Below are positions 28,137 to 38,016 of a stretch of 64,000 nt of DNA, in pieces. The notes beneath the pieces are model-generated. The model saw only the letters and a program-made list of their open reading frames with translations, was not told where the DNA came from and made no database searches. Source of the DNA: Paenibacillus polymyxa (GTDB lineage: Bacteria; Bacillota; Bacilli; Paenibacillales; Paenibacillaceae); contig NZ_CP015423.1 of assembly GCF_001719045.1 (NCBI RefSeq), forward strand, positions 3,381,501 to 3,445,500, in the 5' to 3' direction. The first letter of the stretch is position 1. Each line of letters opens with the position of its first letter. The position numbers and the translations under genes were made by a program.

Positions 28137-28991
28137 ATGAATAATGCTTACGAAGTGCTTGAGGAGCGTATATCCGAATGGGGAATCTCTAATGAGGAAA
28201 TTATTGCGGTTTATATCGTTGGGTCCCGGGCAAGAGAGGACAAACCTTTTGATGAGTTTTCTGACTTGGATGTAGTCGTCTTTTCAACGAATCCAGATTA
28301 CTATCTTCAAAATGATCAATGGTTACTAAACATCGGCAAGGTTTGGACCAGCTTTATGTTTCGAACGGCAAAAGGAGATCCGGAAAAACTCGTTCTTTTT
28401 GATCAGGGGGCTGAGGTTGATTTTCTATTCCGTCATACTTCTGATCTGGATCATATAATCAAAAATGGACGTATTCCTGAAGGATTTCAGCGTGGGGTTA
28501 GGATGCTGCTCGATAAGACGGGAAATGGAAACCAAATCATCCCTCAAACCACTACGATCCCGGGTACTCCTCCGATATCTGAAGGTGCTTATCTACAGGT
28601 TGTTAATATGTATTGCTTCGCCTCTCTCTATGTGGCTAAACAAATTTTGCGCAATGATCTGTGGGTAGCTAAGCAAAGAGATATGGACTGTAAACAATTA
28701 TTGCTGCAAATGATAGAGTGGCATGCAAAAGCTGTACATGGATCGGAATATGATACTTGGCATGCAGGGAAATTCATAAATGAATGGGCTGATCAAGATG
28801 TCGTTGCTGATTTGAAAAAATCTTTTGGGGAATACGATCCCAATCATAGTTGGGAAGCACTGGTCGTATCCTTTGAGTTGTTCAAACGGTTATCCTCGGA
28901 AGTGGCAGCTAAGTATAAATACGCGTATCCGGATGAATTATTTTCCCATATTCAAAACTGGTTAGGGGGACAATATGATAAGCATAGATAA
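28137..28991 (+). CDS. ANT(6)-like aminoglycoside 6-adenylyltransferase family protein
   Basis: 284 residues from the ATG behind AAAAAAGGAGCA. Earlier in-frame ATGs at 28098 and 28107 precede that site. The nucleotidyltransferase core is AVYIVGSRAREDKPFDEFSD with LDVVVF (GSxxx..D-x-D metal site). The C-terminal helical domain (LLLQMIEWHAKAVHGSEYDTWHAGKF) matches the streptomycin adenylyltransferase family. Activity on streptomycin is plausible, but chromosomal relatives in Bacilli vary, so resistance is not certain. The 3' end overlaps the next gene by 17 bases. Confidence 0.85.
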   Translation: MNNAYEVLEERISEWGISNEEIIAVYIVGSRAREDKPFDEFSDLDVVVFSTNPDYYLQNDQWLLNIGKVWTSFMFRTAKGDPEKLVLFDQGAEVDFLFRHTSDLDHIIKNGRIPEGFQRGVRMLLDKTGNGNQIIPQTTTIPGTPPISEGAYLQVVNMYCFASLYVAKQILRNDLWVAKQRDMDCKQLLLQMIEWHAKAVHGSEYDTWHAGKFINEWADQDVVADLKKSFGEYDPNHSWEALVVSFELFKRLSSEVAAKYKYAYPDELFSHIQNWLGGQYDKHR

Positions 28992-29568
28992 AAAGTCGGA
29001 CACCCTAATTGTTGTGCTGCATGAGATTTATGGGATTAACCAGCATATACAAAATTTTTGTAGCCTATTATCAGATCAGGGTTATGACGTCATTTGTCCA
29101 AATTTACTAGGCAAGGAAACGCCTTATGACTATTCGCAAGAGGAAACTGCCTACACCAATTTTATGGAGAATGTAGGATTTGACCGCGCTTTCTATCATA
29201 TCGAAAGTTTATTATTAAGTATTCGAGCTCGTTATAAAAAGGTATTTATCGTCGGATTTAGCATAGGGGCAACGATTGCCTGGCTGTGTAGTAAAGAAAA
29301 GTATGTTGATGGAATCGTAGGATACTATGGCTCTCGTATTAGAAATTATTTAGAAGTAACTCCACATGGTCCAATACTGCTTTTTTTCCCACAGGAAGAA
29401 CCATCATTTAATGTGGATGAGCTCATTTCAACTTTAGACAACCGTAATATCCGGGTACATCAATTCAGTGGACAGCACGGATTCAGTGACCCGTACTCTC
29501 CCCGATATAACGTACACTCAGCTCAGCAATCATTTAAAGAAATGGTAGAGTTCTTCAAGGAAGGTTGA
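28975..29568 (+). CDS. dienelactone hydrolase-like alpha/beta hydrolase
   Basis: 197 residues. The start lies inside the end of the previous gene, with TTAGGGGGACAAT before it. An alpha/beta hydrolase fold with nucleophile elbow VGFSIGAT (Ser in place of the Cys of true dienelactone hydrolase) and the likely acid and His in the later FPQEEPSFNVDEL and SGQHGFSDPYSPRYN; the GHGF.DP pattern is typical of the DLH family. Soluble, cytoplasmic. It is translationally coupled to the nucleotidyltransferase gene. Substrate unknown. Confidence 0.85.
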   Translation: MISIDKKSDTLIVVLHEIYGINQHIQNFCSLLSDQGYDVICPNLLGKETPYDYSQEETAYTNFMENVGFDRAFYHIESLLLSIRARYKKVFIVGFSIGATIAWLCSKEKYVDGIVGYYGSRIRNYLEVTPHGPILLFFPQEEPSFNVDELISTLDNRNIRVHQFSGQHGFSDPYSPRYNVHSAQQSFKEMVEFFKEG

Positions 29569-29683
29569 TCAATAAAAGCAGTCGTTTGCTTCCAGCCCAC
29601 ACCTTTCCATTGTTCTGGGGAAACGCACAGTCATGATGTGCGGATTAGTCATATGTATATACATCATTGACTATGAAAAGGGG

Positions 29684-30787
29684 ATGTATGTGGCTGTGGC
29701 TACCTTTTATCAAGCCTTCAAGTTGAAGAGTCGGATTTGGCGAACGATGCTAAAGCGGAACGGAGTAACAGGGATTGGAGTAGGCTATGCTGATCCTAAC
29801 AGACCCGCAAAGGGTGCGGCGATTGTGTTATATACCTTGAGAAATATTTCGGCTGTGACGCAAACCAAATTGCAGGCAGTAACCCATAATATAAGTCGGG
29901 CTACTGCGGTACCTATCCGAATTTTAGGTGTGGGTTCCTTCAAAAGGGAAGCGGTGGCTCCTACCCAAACGAACCCTCGCCAAAGATGGCGCCCCATGCC
30001 CGGTGCGGTCAGTGTAGGAACGACGGTTCCCACCACTGCAGGAGGAACCGGAGGACTCATTGTTATTAAGAATAGTACTTTGTTTATTTTGAGTAATGCC
30101 CATGTTCTAGTCCCGACGAATACAAACCAATTTCACAATACCATTCAGCCTTCTCCGGCAGATGGGGGCAGAACGGCGGATCAGATCGGGAGAGCTTTTC
30201 AATTTGTCCCGCTTACTACGACAGGTGTTAACTTTCAGGACTCCGCCATTGCTATTGCCAATTCAAACAGTCTGCTTAACCCGAGGTATCTGATTAACCA
30301 GAGCGGTGGCCTCATTACCGTACCCGGGCACTTATTGAGCTACCGTCTGGGAATGACGTTTAAAAGAATGGCTAAAACCAACGGCTTCGCCAGAGGAGTC
30401 GTGGAGGCGATTGGCGTGGAACAAAGGGTGAGAGGCGATTCGGGAATCAAGATTTTCCGTGATCAAACGGTCATTCGTTTTACCCAGGGACGAACTGGGC
30501 CTGGAGATTCGGGTTCCGTATGGCTGAATGACAGTAATGATCGGTTGAACAACTATGCGGCCGCGGTCCATTTTGCCGGATCTACAGACGGAACGCGTTC
30601 TATATCTTTCCCGATTGAACGAGCGATGAGAACGTACGGAACCTTGGTCGCCATCCCGGCTGGAGCTGGAAGATATAAAGCAGGTGTAGCAAAAGGAAAG
30701 GCTCCAAAAAACAATTATGCCTATGTCCGTCCAATGACGAGAAAACAACTGGCCTTGTCTCCAATCATAAAATCCAATGCGGAATAA
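29684..30787 (+). CDS. chymotrypsin-fold serine peptidase
   Basis: About 367 residues. The start is uncertain: the ATG at 29684 directly follows AAAAGGGG, and GTG at 29690 or 29696 would be better spaced. No signal peptide is seen. The catalytic triad appears as His in LFILSNAHVLVP, Asp in VNFQDSAIAI, and Ser in GRTGPGDSGSVW, spaced as in trypsin-like enzymes. The N-terminal part has VTGIGVGYADPNRPAKGAAI, a motif shared with NAL1-like bacterial peptidases. Stands alone, downstream of the hydrolase by 115 bases. Target unknown. Confidence 0.82.
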   Translation: MYVAVATFYQAFKLKSRIWRTMLKRNGVTGIGVGYADPNRPAKGAAIVLYTLRNISAVTQTKLQAVTHNISRATAVPIRILGVGSFKREAVAPTQTNPRQRWRPMPGAVSVGTTVPTTAGGTGGLIVIKNSTLFILSNAHVLVPTNTNQFHNTIQPSPADGGRTADQIGRAFQFVPLTTTGVNFQDSAIAIANSNSLLNPRYLINQSGGLITVPGHLLSYRLGMTFKRMAKTNGFARGVVEAIGVEQRVRGDSGIKIFRDQTVIRFTQGRTGPGDSGSVWLNDSNDRLNNYAAAVHFAGSTDGTRSISFPIERAMRTYGTLVAIPAGAGRYKAGVAKGKAPKNNYAYVRPMTRKQLALSPIIKSNAE

Positions 30788-30811
30788 GAGAAGGACTAGA
30801 ACTATGATGTT

Positions 30812-31501
30812 CTAGTCGACCTCTATCGAAAATATCTCTTTAAAACCTCTTTTACCATCGGCTGTAATACGTATCGCTCGGGTTGTGGGCAGACGCTCGA
30901 TCCAATGTAATTCGAATAATCTGTCTAGAACAGCACTTCCTAAAGCACCTGCAAGGTGATGGCGTCGTTCACTCCAATCCAGGCATTTATGTGAGAAGGA
31001 GCGGCGCTTTTGTCTTGTTTTTTTTAGATCAATCTGAAAGTTAGTGAAGAAAGCCTCTCCTGGTTCCGTGATATGAAGCCCGTCCTGATCTTCGAAAAGA
31101 ATCCCCTTTTGAATGAAAAAATTCATGAGCTGTACGCCTAATTGACCCGCAACATGATCGTAGCAAGTCCTTGCCAACCGTAGGGCCTCGTCTTCAGAGG
31201 CATGTTTGAATGAATGGATAGGGACAGGCGGAGCTATAGATAAAAATGACTCCATCACCCGGGCAACTTCGGGGTCTTGAATGCCAAAGTAACGGTGCCG
31301 CCCCTGTTTTTCCACGGTAACGACTTGTGCCTCGGTCATTTTAGCCAGATGGAAGCTGGCTGTTTGCGGTTTGATGCCTGCCATATGGGCCAATTCACTT
31401 GCCGTGTGGAACCTGCCGTCTAATAAAGCGGTGAGGATAGCTGCACGGGAAGGCTCGCTAACAAGAGAAGCAATCATGGCTACATTTGACTTGGTACTCA
31501 T
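30812..31501 (-). CDS. ArsR-family winged-helix regulator
   Basis: 229 residues, about twice the length of a minimal ArsR protein. N-terminal winged helix (about 5-95): LVSEPSRAAILTALLDGRFH, then ELAHMAGIKPQTASFHLAKM as the recognition helix, and GRHRYFGI as the wing. The C-terminal 130 residues hold a further helical/winged domain (LHITEPGEAFF and RAIRITADGKRGFKEIF) of unknown ligand. No Cys metal site is visible. The gene is divergent from the flavin-reductase-like gene, which is its probable target. Confidence 0.88.
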   Translation of the reverse strand: MSTKSNVAMIASLVSEPSRAAILTALLDGRFHTASELAHMAGIKPQTASFHLAKMTEAQVVTVEKQGRHRYFGIQDPEVARVMESFLSIAPPVPIHSFKHASEDEALRLARTCYDHVAGQLGVQLMNFFIQKGILFEDQDGLHITEPGEAFFTNFQIDLKKTRQKRRSFSHKCLDWSERRHHLAGALGSAVLDRLFELHWIERLPTTRAIRITADGKRGFKEIFSIEVD

Positions 31502-31596
31502 GGCACGATTATCCCCCTTTGTAATCCATACTTCGATGAAGGTTGAAATATTTATATTTTACAATAGGGAGGTAGATCTGAATAGAAGGAGAAGAG

Positions 31597-32238
31597 ATGA
31601 TGAACCCAATACATCAGATGAATGAGATGAATCATAGCCCAGACGTTATAACGATTAACCCTAGCATTTTATATTACGGAACCCCTGTAATTTTACTCAA
31701 TACGCTGAATGAGGATGGAACGACCAATATTAGCCCCATTTCCTCCTCGTGGGCATTAGGAGATTGTGTGGTACTAGGTATTGGAATTGGTGGGAAAGCA
31801 TTTGAAAATATGAAGCGGCATCCTGAATGTGTAATCAACGTCCCGGGGCCTTCGATGTGGGAAAATGTAGAACGTTTGGCTCCTTATACAGGCAAGAATC
31901 CTGTTCCAGCGGAAAAAAAGAAAAATGGATTTATGCACCATAAAGATAAGTATGAGATCAGCGGACTAACTTCGATGGACTCGAATAGGGTCAAGCCCGC
32001 CCGAATCAGGGAGTGCCCTATTCAAATTGAAGCCAAGGTGAAGGATGTAAGAATTCCTGACCATTCTCCTTATTTTGCGATCGTCGAAACTCAAGCCATC
32101 CAGGTGCATGTTCATCAGGATATCATCCTCGGTGAGAACCATATTGATCCGACAAAGTGGAGCCCACTCATCTATAATTTCCGCCATTATTTTGGTCTGG
32201 GTGAGCATTTGGGCAAAACCTTCCGATCTGAAACCTGA
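31597..32238 (+). CDS. flavin reductase-like protein
   Basis: 213 residues behind GAAGGAGAAGAG. The split-barrel FMN-binding fold of the flavin reductase family is seen in TPVILLNTLNEDGTTNISPI, then SWALGDCVVLGIG and HPECVINVP, then later APYTGKNPVP and EISGLTSMDSNRVKPARI. It would bind FMN and could reduce it with NAD(P)H or act as an oxidoreductase. It is divergent from the ArsR-type gene, 95 bases apart. Physiological substrate unknown. Confidence 0.85.
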   Translation: MMNPIHQMNEMNHSPDVITINPSILYYGTPVILLNTLNEDGTTNISPISSSWALGDCVVLGIGIGGKAFENMKRHPECVINVPGPSMWENVERLAPYTGKNPVPAEKKKNGFMHHKDKYEISGLTSMDSNRVKPARIRECPIQIEAKVKDVRIPDHSPYFAIVETQAIQVHVHQDIILGENHIDPTKWSPLIYNFRHYFGLGEHLGKTFRSET

Positions 32239-32333
32239 TATTTCAACAAAATAATAATATCCTACCTGAATAATAAGAATTATCTTCCCAAATCGTTCTT
32301 TTTGTGCGAGAATGATTGAAAAATCATCCATGA

Positions 32334-33683
<1,350 letters not shown>

Positions 33684-33813
33684 TAGCAGTAGACCCTTCT
33701 TAGACTAAGTGTGACAGAGCAATCGTGTAGCATCGCAAGTGATTTTCCGACCCAGATCAGTATTCGTCCAGAGTTTGATCAGGCGGGGGGCAACCTCCGT
33801 CTTTTTTTGCGTG

Positions 33814-33858
33814 TTGACATCATACCCCCATAGGTATATATTATACCCCGTAGGGTAT
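33814..33858 (+). promoter_or_regulatory. promoter with two CsoR/CstR-like operators
   Basis: TTGACA (33814-33819) and TATATT (33837-33842) are 17 bases apart. ATACCCCCATAGGTAT (33822-33837) fills the spacer and ATACCCCGTAGGGTAT (33843-33858) covers the start point. Both have the ATACCC-4-GGGTAT form of CsoR/CstR-family operators, one with a mismatch. Confidence 0.78.
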
Positions 33859-33874
33859 ATGAGGAGGGGAAGAA

Positions 33875-35539
33875 ATGGGTAGGAAAATAGTTATTATTGG
33901 CGGGGTAGCAGGTGGAGCTTCTGCTGCTGCGAGATTGCGTAGATGGAATGAGGAAGACGAGATTATTCTGTTTGAACGCGGAGAGCATGTTTCTTTTGCG
34001 AACTGTGGCCTTCCCTACTATATTGGCGGGACAATCCATGCGCGGGAGAAGCTGTTTCTCCAGACGCCTCAAGGGATAAGAGACCGTTTTAATATAGATG
34101 TAAGGGTACTGAAAGAAGTGATACAAATAGACCGCGAGCAGAAGCTCGTCCGCTTCCGCGATATGATTACAGGGGAAACAGATGAGCAGCCGTACGATAT
34201 TGTGGTATTGTCGCCGGGAGCCAAACCGATGATACCGGACATTCCCGGATTACATGAAGCTGTGAATGTATTTACATTAAGAAACATTCATGACACGGAC
34301 GTCATTAAAGCATATGTAGATGAAAGACATCCCCAGCATGTCACGGTGATCGGGGCCGGATTTATTGGGCTGGAGATGGCCGAGAATTTGCGGGAGCGTG
34401 GACTTGCAGTAACCATTATTGATATGGGGCAACAATTATTGAATCCGCTGGACCCTGAAATGGCCAAATGGGTAGAACAGCATATGAGGCTGAACGGGGT
34501 GGAGGTGCGTTTAGAGGAAGGAGTCACGGCTTTTGAAGAGCAGGGTACACAACTTCGATTGACCTCCGGGGGTGTGCTTCAGACGGACATGGTTATTCTG
34601 GCGATCGGTGTTGTTCCTGAAAATGAGTTGGCCAAGCAAAGCGGATTGGAACTTGGTTTTCGCGGCGCCATTCAGGTCAACGCCCAACTGCAAACCAGCG
34701 ATCCGGCCATTTATGCGGTGGGGGATGCCATCCAGGTCAAAGACCGCAATCATGGGTTTGCAACGATGGTATCACTAGCTTGGGGAGCCAATCGTCAGGG
34801 GCGTTTGGTAGCGGATCATATTAACGGTCAAGCCATTTCTTATGATGGGGCGCTTGGAACATCCGTAATTAAGACCTTTGCATTGACTTCAGCTTCTACA
34901 GGTAATAATGAAAAAACATTACAGCGGCTGGGCGTTCCTTATCAGGCTGTTCATATTCATCCTGGTTCGCATGCCGGCTATTACCCTGGCGCATCACCCA
35001 TTGCTATGAAGCTGCTCTTTAATCCTGAGAACGGGATGATCTATGGGGCGCAGGCTGTTGGAGCTGATGGAGCAGACAAAAGGATTGATGTGATTGCGAC
35101 GGCTATTCGTGGTCATTTGAACGTCCGTGAGCTGGCTGATATTGAACTTGCTTACGCACCTCCCTATTCTTCAGCAAAAGACCCTGTGAATATGGCGGGT
35201 TACGTGGCTTCGAATATCATGGATGGGCTGGTCCAAACGATACAGTGGCATGAAGTTGATGATTTTCACCGCAATGGTGGTCTTATAATTGATGTAAGGG
35301 ATGCGGTGGAGCTACAGGCAGGAGCCATTCCAGGTTCTGTTCATATTCCTCTGGCCGAGATTAGAGAGCGGATGGCAGAAATCCCTAGTGATCTGGAGAT
35401 CGCGGTATCCTGCCAAGTCGGTCTGCGAGGCTATATTGCGGCCCGAATTTTGACTCAATACGGTTATCGGGTGAGGAACGTTGATGGTGGCTATAAGACG
35501 TATTCGGTTATGGCTGAACGTGATCATCTCTTAAAATAG
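33875..35539 (+). CDS. CoA-disulfide reductase fused to a rhodanese domain
   Basis: 554 residues behind GAGGAGGGGAAGAA. Residues 1-450 form an FAD/NAD(P)-dependent disulfide reductase: KIVIIGGVAGGASAAARLRR (FAD), redox Cys in FANCGLPYYIGG (near residue 43), VTVIGAGFIGLEMAENL (NAD), and AIYAVGDAIQV. Residues about 460-554 form a rhodanese domain (GGLIIDVRDAVELQAG) with the likely persulfide Cys in IAVSCQVGLRGY. The fusion is known from persulfide and polysulfide metabolism, as in CoADR-Rhd enzymes. The CstR-like operators in its promoter fit this role. No csoR/cstR gene is in the window. Confidence 0.93.
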   Translation: MGRKIVIIGGVAGGASAAARLRRWNEEDEIILFERGEHVSFANCGLPYYIGGTIHAREKLFLQTPQGIRDRFNIDVRVLKEVIQIDREQKLVRFRDMITGETDEQPYDIVVLSPGAKPMIPDIPGLHEAVNVFTLRNIHDTDVIKAYVDERHPQHVTVIGAGFIGLEMAENLRERGLAVTIIDMGQQLLNPLDPEMAKWVEQHMRLNGVEVRLEEGVTAFEEQGTQLRLTSGGVLQTDMVILAIGVVPENELAKQSGLELGFRGAIQVNAQLQTSDPAIYAVGDAIQVKDRNHGFATMVSLAWGANRQGRLVADHINGQAISYDGALGTSVIKTFALTSASTGNNEKTLQRLGVPYQAVHIHPGSHAGYYPGASPIAMKLLFNPENGMIYGAQAVGADGADKRIDVIATAIRGHLNVRELADIELAYAPPYSSAKDPVNMAGYVASNIMDGLVQTIQWHEVDDFHRNGGLIIDVRDAVELQAGAIPGSVHIPLAEIRERMAEIPSDLEIAVSCQVGLRGYIAARILTQYGYRVRNVDGGYKTYSVMAERDHLLK

Positions 35540-35892
35540 TTCATCACCCATCCAATCTGGTTGAGATGATCCGTTACTTCGCCGTGCAGCGCCCCAAAGA
35601 AAGTATCTTGTAGCTCCACGGTAACGGTACCTTTTTCTGCTAGTGCGTGGTAAGCTTGCTTAAGCTCGTCCTCACTTTCACAGTCAAGAATGATTTGGAC
35701 ATGCTGCGCTTTGAGCGGTTTACCGTAGGAATCTGAAAAATGGATATGACTGCTACCCAGGTGAAGTTCAGCGTGCAAGAGTCTGCCTTCCTGCTTGTTT
35801 AGCACTTTGATTTTCCCACCTAACACCGATTGGTAATAATCAATGGACTGCTGCACATCGTTTACAATGACAAAAGGACTTGCACTTCTCAT
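35524..35892 (-). CDS. VOC-family (glyoxalase/bleomycin resistance-like) protein
   Basis: 122 residues starting MRSASPFVIVNDVQQSIDYY behind AAAGGAAATGATCCC. The ATG at 35910 precedes that site. Paired beta-alpha-beta-beta-beta units with QSIDYYQSVLGGKI, LLHAELHLGSSHIHFSD, and FFGALHGEVTDHLNQIGW at the end, as in PhnB-like VOC proteins. Metal or ligand specificity is unclear. The 3' end overlaps the 3' end of the convergent reductase gene by 16 bases. Confidence 0.85.
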   Translation of the reverse strand: MRSASPFVIVNDVQQSIDYYQSVLGGKIKVLNKQEGRLLHAELHLGSSHIHFSDSYGKPLKAQHVQIILDCESEDELKQAYHALAEKGTVTVELQDTFFGALHGEVTDHLNQIGWVMNYFKR

Positions 35893-36033
35893 GGGATCAT
35901 TTCCTTTCATGTCTTTGGTGTAGGATCGCTACTGTACATTATTTACGTTATCCGCAGGGTTTACCCCTTTTCTGATCAAATTATGGCTTGGTTCACTGTG
36001 TGACGTCTGTTACAATAGAAGAGGTATATACGA

Positions 36034-36363
36034 ATGGATAGAAAAGAGGTTGAACAGGTGGGCACTTCAGTGATTTGGGAAGCAGTTATATATTGGGTGA
36101 TCTTGGTGATTTCCGCTCTGTGCGTGATCGCAGTATCTGGTACTCGGAAGACAGCAAGCACGATTATTTTAGCGCCCGTTGTTTTGTTCTGTACCATATT
36201 TATGATGCAGGGATCAGTGTTTACTGCCATGAATCACCCGACGATGGGGTCTAATGTCGGTTTGGGTATGGCATTTCTGACAACATGGGTGGTCAGCGGA
36301 ATATTGTTTGCTGTAGCGCTTGTAATTGCTTTTATTAAATATAACAAGAAGAACAAGGCGTAA
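36034..36363 (+). CDS. small membrane protein (109 aa)
   Basis: Not assigned to a family. Three membrane segments are visible: SVIWEAVIYWVILVISALCV, TIILAPVVLFCTIFMM, and WVVSGILFAVALVIAFI, with a Lys-rich C-terminal tail (KYNKKNKA). The start is weakly marked: GAGG lies 9 bases before ATG-like codons, and an in-frame GTG at 36058 after GAACAG is an alternative. A strong terminator follows. Confidence 0.6.
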   Translation: MDRKEVEQVGTSVIWEAVIYWVILVISALCVIAVSGTRKTASTIILAPVVLFCTIFMMQGSVFTAMNHPTMGSNVGLGMAFLTTWVVSGILFAVALVIAFIKYNKKNKA

Positions 36364-36386
36364 TTTAGCCTTAACCTCAGATGGAT

Positions 36387-36422
36387 AAAGGCTTTCGGTG
36401 ATGTACCGAAAGCCTTTTTTTG
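36387..36422 (+). terminator. terminator after the 109-aa membrane protein
   Basis: AAAGGCTTTCGGT/ACCGAAAGCCTTT with a 5-base loop and T run. The symmetry allows use from both sides, so it also ends the small minus-strand gene at 36452. Confidence 0.8.
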
Positions 36423-36451
36423 TATTTTTTTACGATGGAGGATGTCTCTGC

Positions 36452-36520
36452 TTATCTACGTCTTCTCATAAGCAATACAACGATTAGCACGACGATGATC
36501 ACGATCAATAGGAATTTCAT
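36452..36520 (-). CDS. very small membrane peptide (22 aa)
   Basis: Behind AAGGAGGTTATTGAAT a 22-codon frame encodes one hydrophobic helix, MKFLLIVIIVVLIVVLL, capped by Met and four Arg. The strong ribosome binding site and terminator make translation plausible. The positive C-terminus would stay in the cytoplasm. Function unknown. Confidence 0.5.
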   Translation of the reverse strand: MKFLLIVIIVVLIVVLLMRRRR

Positions 36521-36700
36521 ATTCAATAACCTCCTTGGTCTGTCTCATATTTGGTATTAACCACTTTTAGTTAGTATGTACCGATGGATCTCAAGCAAGT
36601 ATCTATTGTCGAGTGCTTGGGGAAAATTAGAATGTGGGACTAAAAAGAGGTTTACAGGCTTAGCTGGAAAGTGTATACATAAAGTAAGGAGGCGATTGCC

Positions 36701-36823
36701 ATGAGTGATCGTGCATTTCATTTGTTCTATATTATTTTCTTAACGGTTCTGGCACTTGGAAGTGTTGGTGGAATCGCCTGGTGGTTGCGCTCTATTGGTC
36801 GTCAGGAGAAGGAAAAAAACTAA
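36701..36823 (+). CDS. small membrane protein (40 aa)
   Basis: Behind AAGTAAGGAGGCGATTGCC a 40-codon frame encodes one membrane helix (LFYIIFLTVLALGSVGGIAWW) and a charged tail (RQEKEKN). A terminator hairpin follows at 36849. Function unknown. Confidence 0.6.
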   Translation: MSDRAFHLFYIIFLTVLALGSVGGIAWWLRSIGRQEKEKN

Positions 36824-36848
36824 ATTCAACATGGGCATACAAGCCCGA

Positions 36849-36877
36849 ATGCATCTTCCAGTAGGAGGGTGCATTTT
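36849..36877 (+). terminator. terminator after the 40-aa gene
   Basis: AATGCATCTTCC pairs with GGAGGGTGCATT (with G-T pairs), loop AGTA, then TTT. Confidence 0.6.
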
Positions 36878-36881
36878 TATA

Positions 36882-36904
36882 TGTTATAATGGGAACATAT
36901 GTTC
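36882..36904 (+). promoter_or_regulatory. extended -10 promoter with LexA/DinR box
   Basis: TGTTATAAT (36882-36890) is an extended -10. GAACATATGTTC (36893-36904) is a perfect Gram-positive SOS box (GAAC-4-GTTC) at the start point. LexA bound here would block transcription of the winged-helix gene. Confidence 0.75.
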
Positions 36905-36922
36905 TTTGTAGGAGGGAAGACG

Positions 36923-37231
36923 ATGTTGCCAGATTTGGAACGAAAGCTGCTACGTATTTTGTATAATTATTTCGCCCAGCATCGCCACATGCCCACAATG
37001 GCGGAATTGACCGTAAAAACAGGCAAGCGAGACGCTGAAATTACAGCCGCCTTGCGACATATGGAACAGGAGCGTTACATCACTTGGGAAAACAATTCGG
37101 GTACCCAGCATGTTGTTTTACTGGAAGGGTGGGAACGTCCCTCGACCCAAAGGCGCACCCAAGCGGAAACAAGACGTTCCACTACGCAAACGATGCCGCC
37201 CGATGGTACAGAATATTGGACGAATTATTAG
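36923..37231 (+). CDS. SOS-controlled winged-helix DNA-binding protein (102 aa)
   Basis: Starts MLPDLERKLLRILYNYFAQ behind GGAGGGAAGACG. A longer frame to 36899 begins inside the LexA box. Residues about 1-65 look like the LexA-type winged helix (HRHMPTMAELTVKTGKRDAE, then ITAALRHMEQERYITWE). There is no peptidase domain: the rest is a polar Arg/Thr-rich tail (STQRRTQAETRRSTTQTMP). The LexA box in its promoter puts it in the DNA-damage regulon. Its target is unknown. Confidence 0.72.
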   Translation: MLPDLERKLLRILYNYFAQHRHMPTMAELTVKTGKRDAEITAALRHMEQERYITWENNSGTQHVVLLEGWERPSTQRRTQAETRRSTTQTMPPDGTEYWTNY

Positions 37232-37338
37232 AAGGTATATAAAACTGGAAAATTAATGAGTTTTTAAGGTGCATATCATTTAGTTTTAAGAAAGCGAGAC
37301 TATAATGACCCTATTAACCCCTTTTTGATCAAGCTATA

Positions 37339-37373
37339 GGCCCTGCCGATGTATCGGCAGGGCCACTTTTTTG
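37339..37373 (+). terminator. strong terminator
   Basis: GGCCCTGCCGAT/ATCGGCAGGGCC with a 2-base loop, then ACTTTTTT. Confidence 0.8.
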
Positions 37374-38016
37374 TTCATAAATATGCTTTCCGTATATGAA
37401 AAATCCCCCGGGGATCATCCGGAGGATGGTGCAGTTTGCATATACTGCACGGCCTGCTCAAACTTCATCGTTTGATGGCATAATATATATTCAACCCCTG
37501 CTACCTTGCATTATATGGTCAGCATGTTCATAAGGGGCAGTGTGATTCCACTGTTCATTTTCCAAACGACAAAAGCCCTACCTCTCTTTCGTCCTTGCGG
37601 CTCCGATGACCGCGCCAGTGTGAATGTGAAAATCTTCGGCAAAAGCTCAAAATTCTACATTAGGGTTATACATAAAATTTGGAGAAGCTCCATACGGTGA
37701 TTAGGAGTAATAGCTTGTTGCGTGGAATCTTATGGGGTTAATACATATTCTAATAGTATAGCAAGAATGATTATAAAACACAAGTCATTTTTTGCTTTTT
37801 GATGATAGACTGGAAAAAATGTTGGCTAAAATGTCCTTCCCTCGCGAGTTTCTTAATTAAGAATAAGATGATTTTCCATCTATAAATTGCAGATTAAAAG
37901 CCGTCCTCGTATTTATGTAAAATGCTCGAGCAAGAAGGTAAACTTTTGATGGTTGGACTCCGATATTGAATACACAAGATATTTTAGAGTGTACGGATGA
38001 AAAGAGGGGTAGCAAT
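37374..38016. other. intergenic region before the HD-GYP gene
   Basis: No convincing gene. A CCCCCGGGG-centred palindrome (ATCCCCCGGGGAT) is at about 37406-37418. A minus-strand frame reading MKFEQAVQYMQTAPSSG (about 37422-37475) lacks a ribosome binding site. The plus-strand frame 37506-37700 looks non-coding. Confidence 0.45.

Noticed and set aside
37506..37700. 64-residue frame before the HD-GYP gene
   Set aside because: Composition is atypical, there is no ribosome binding site and no recognisable domain.
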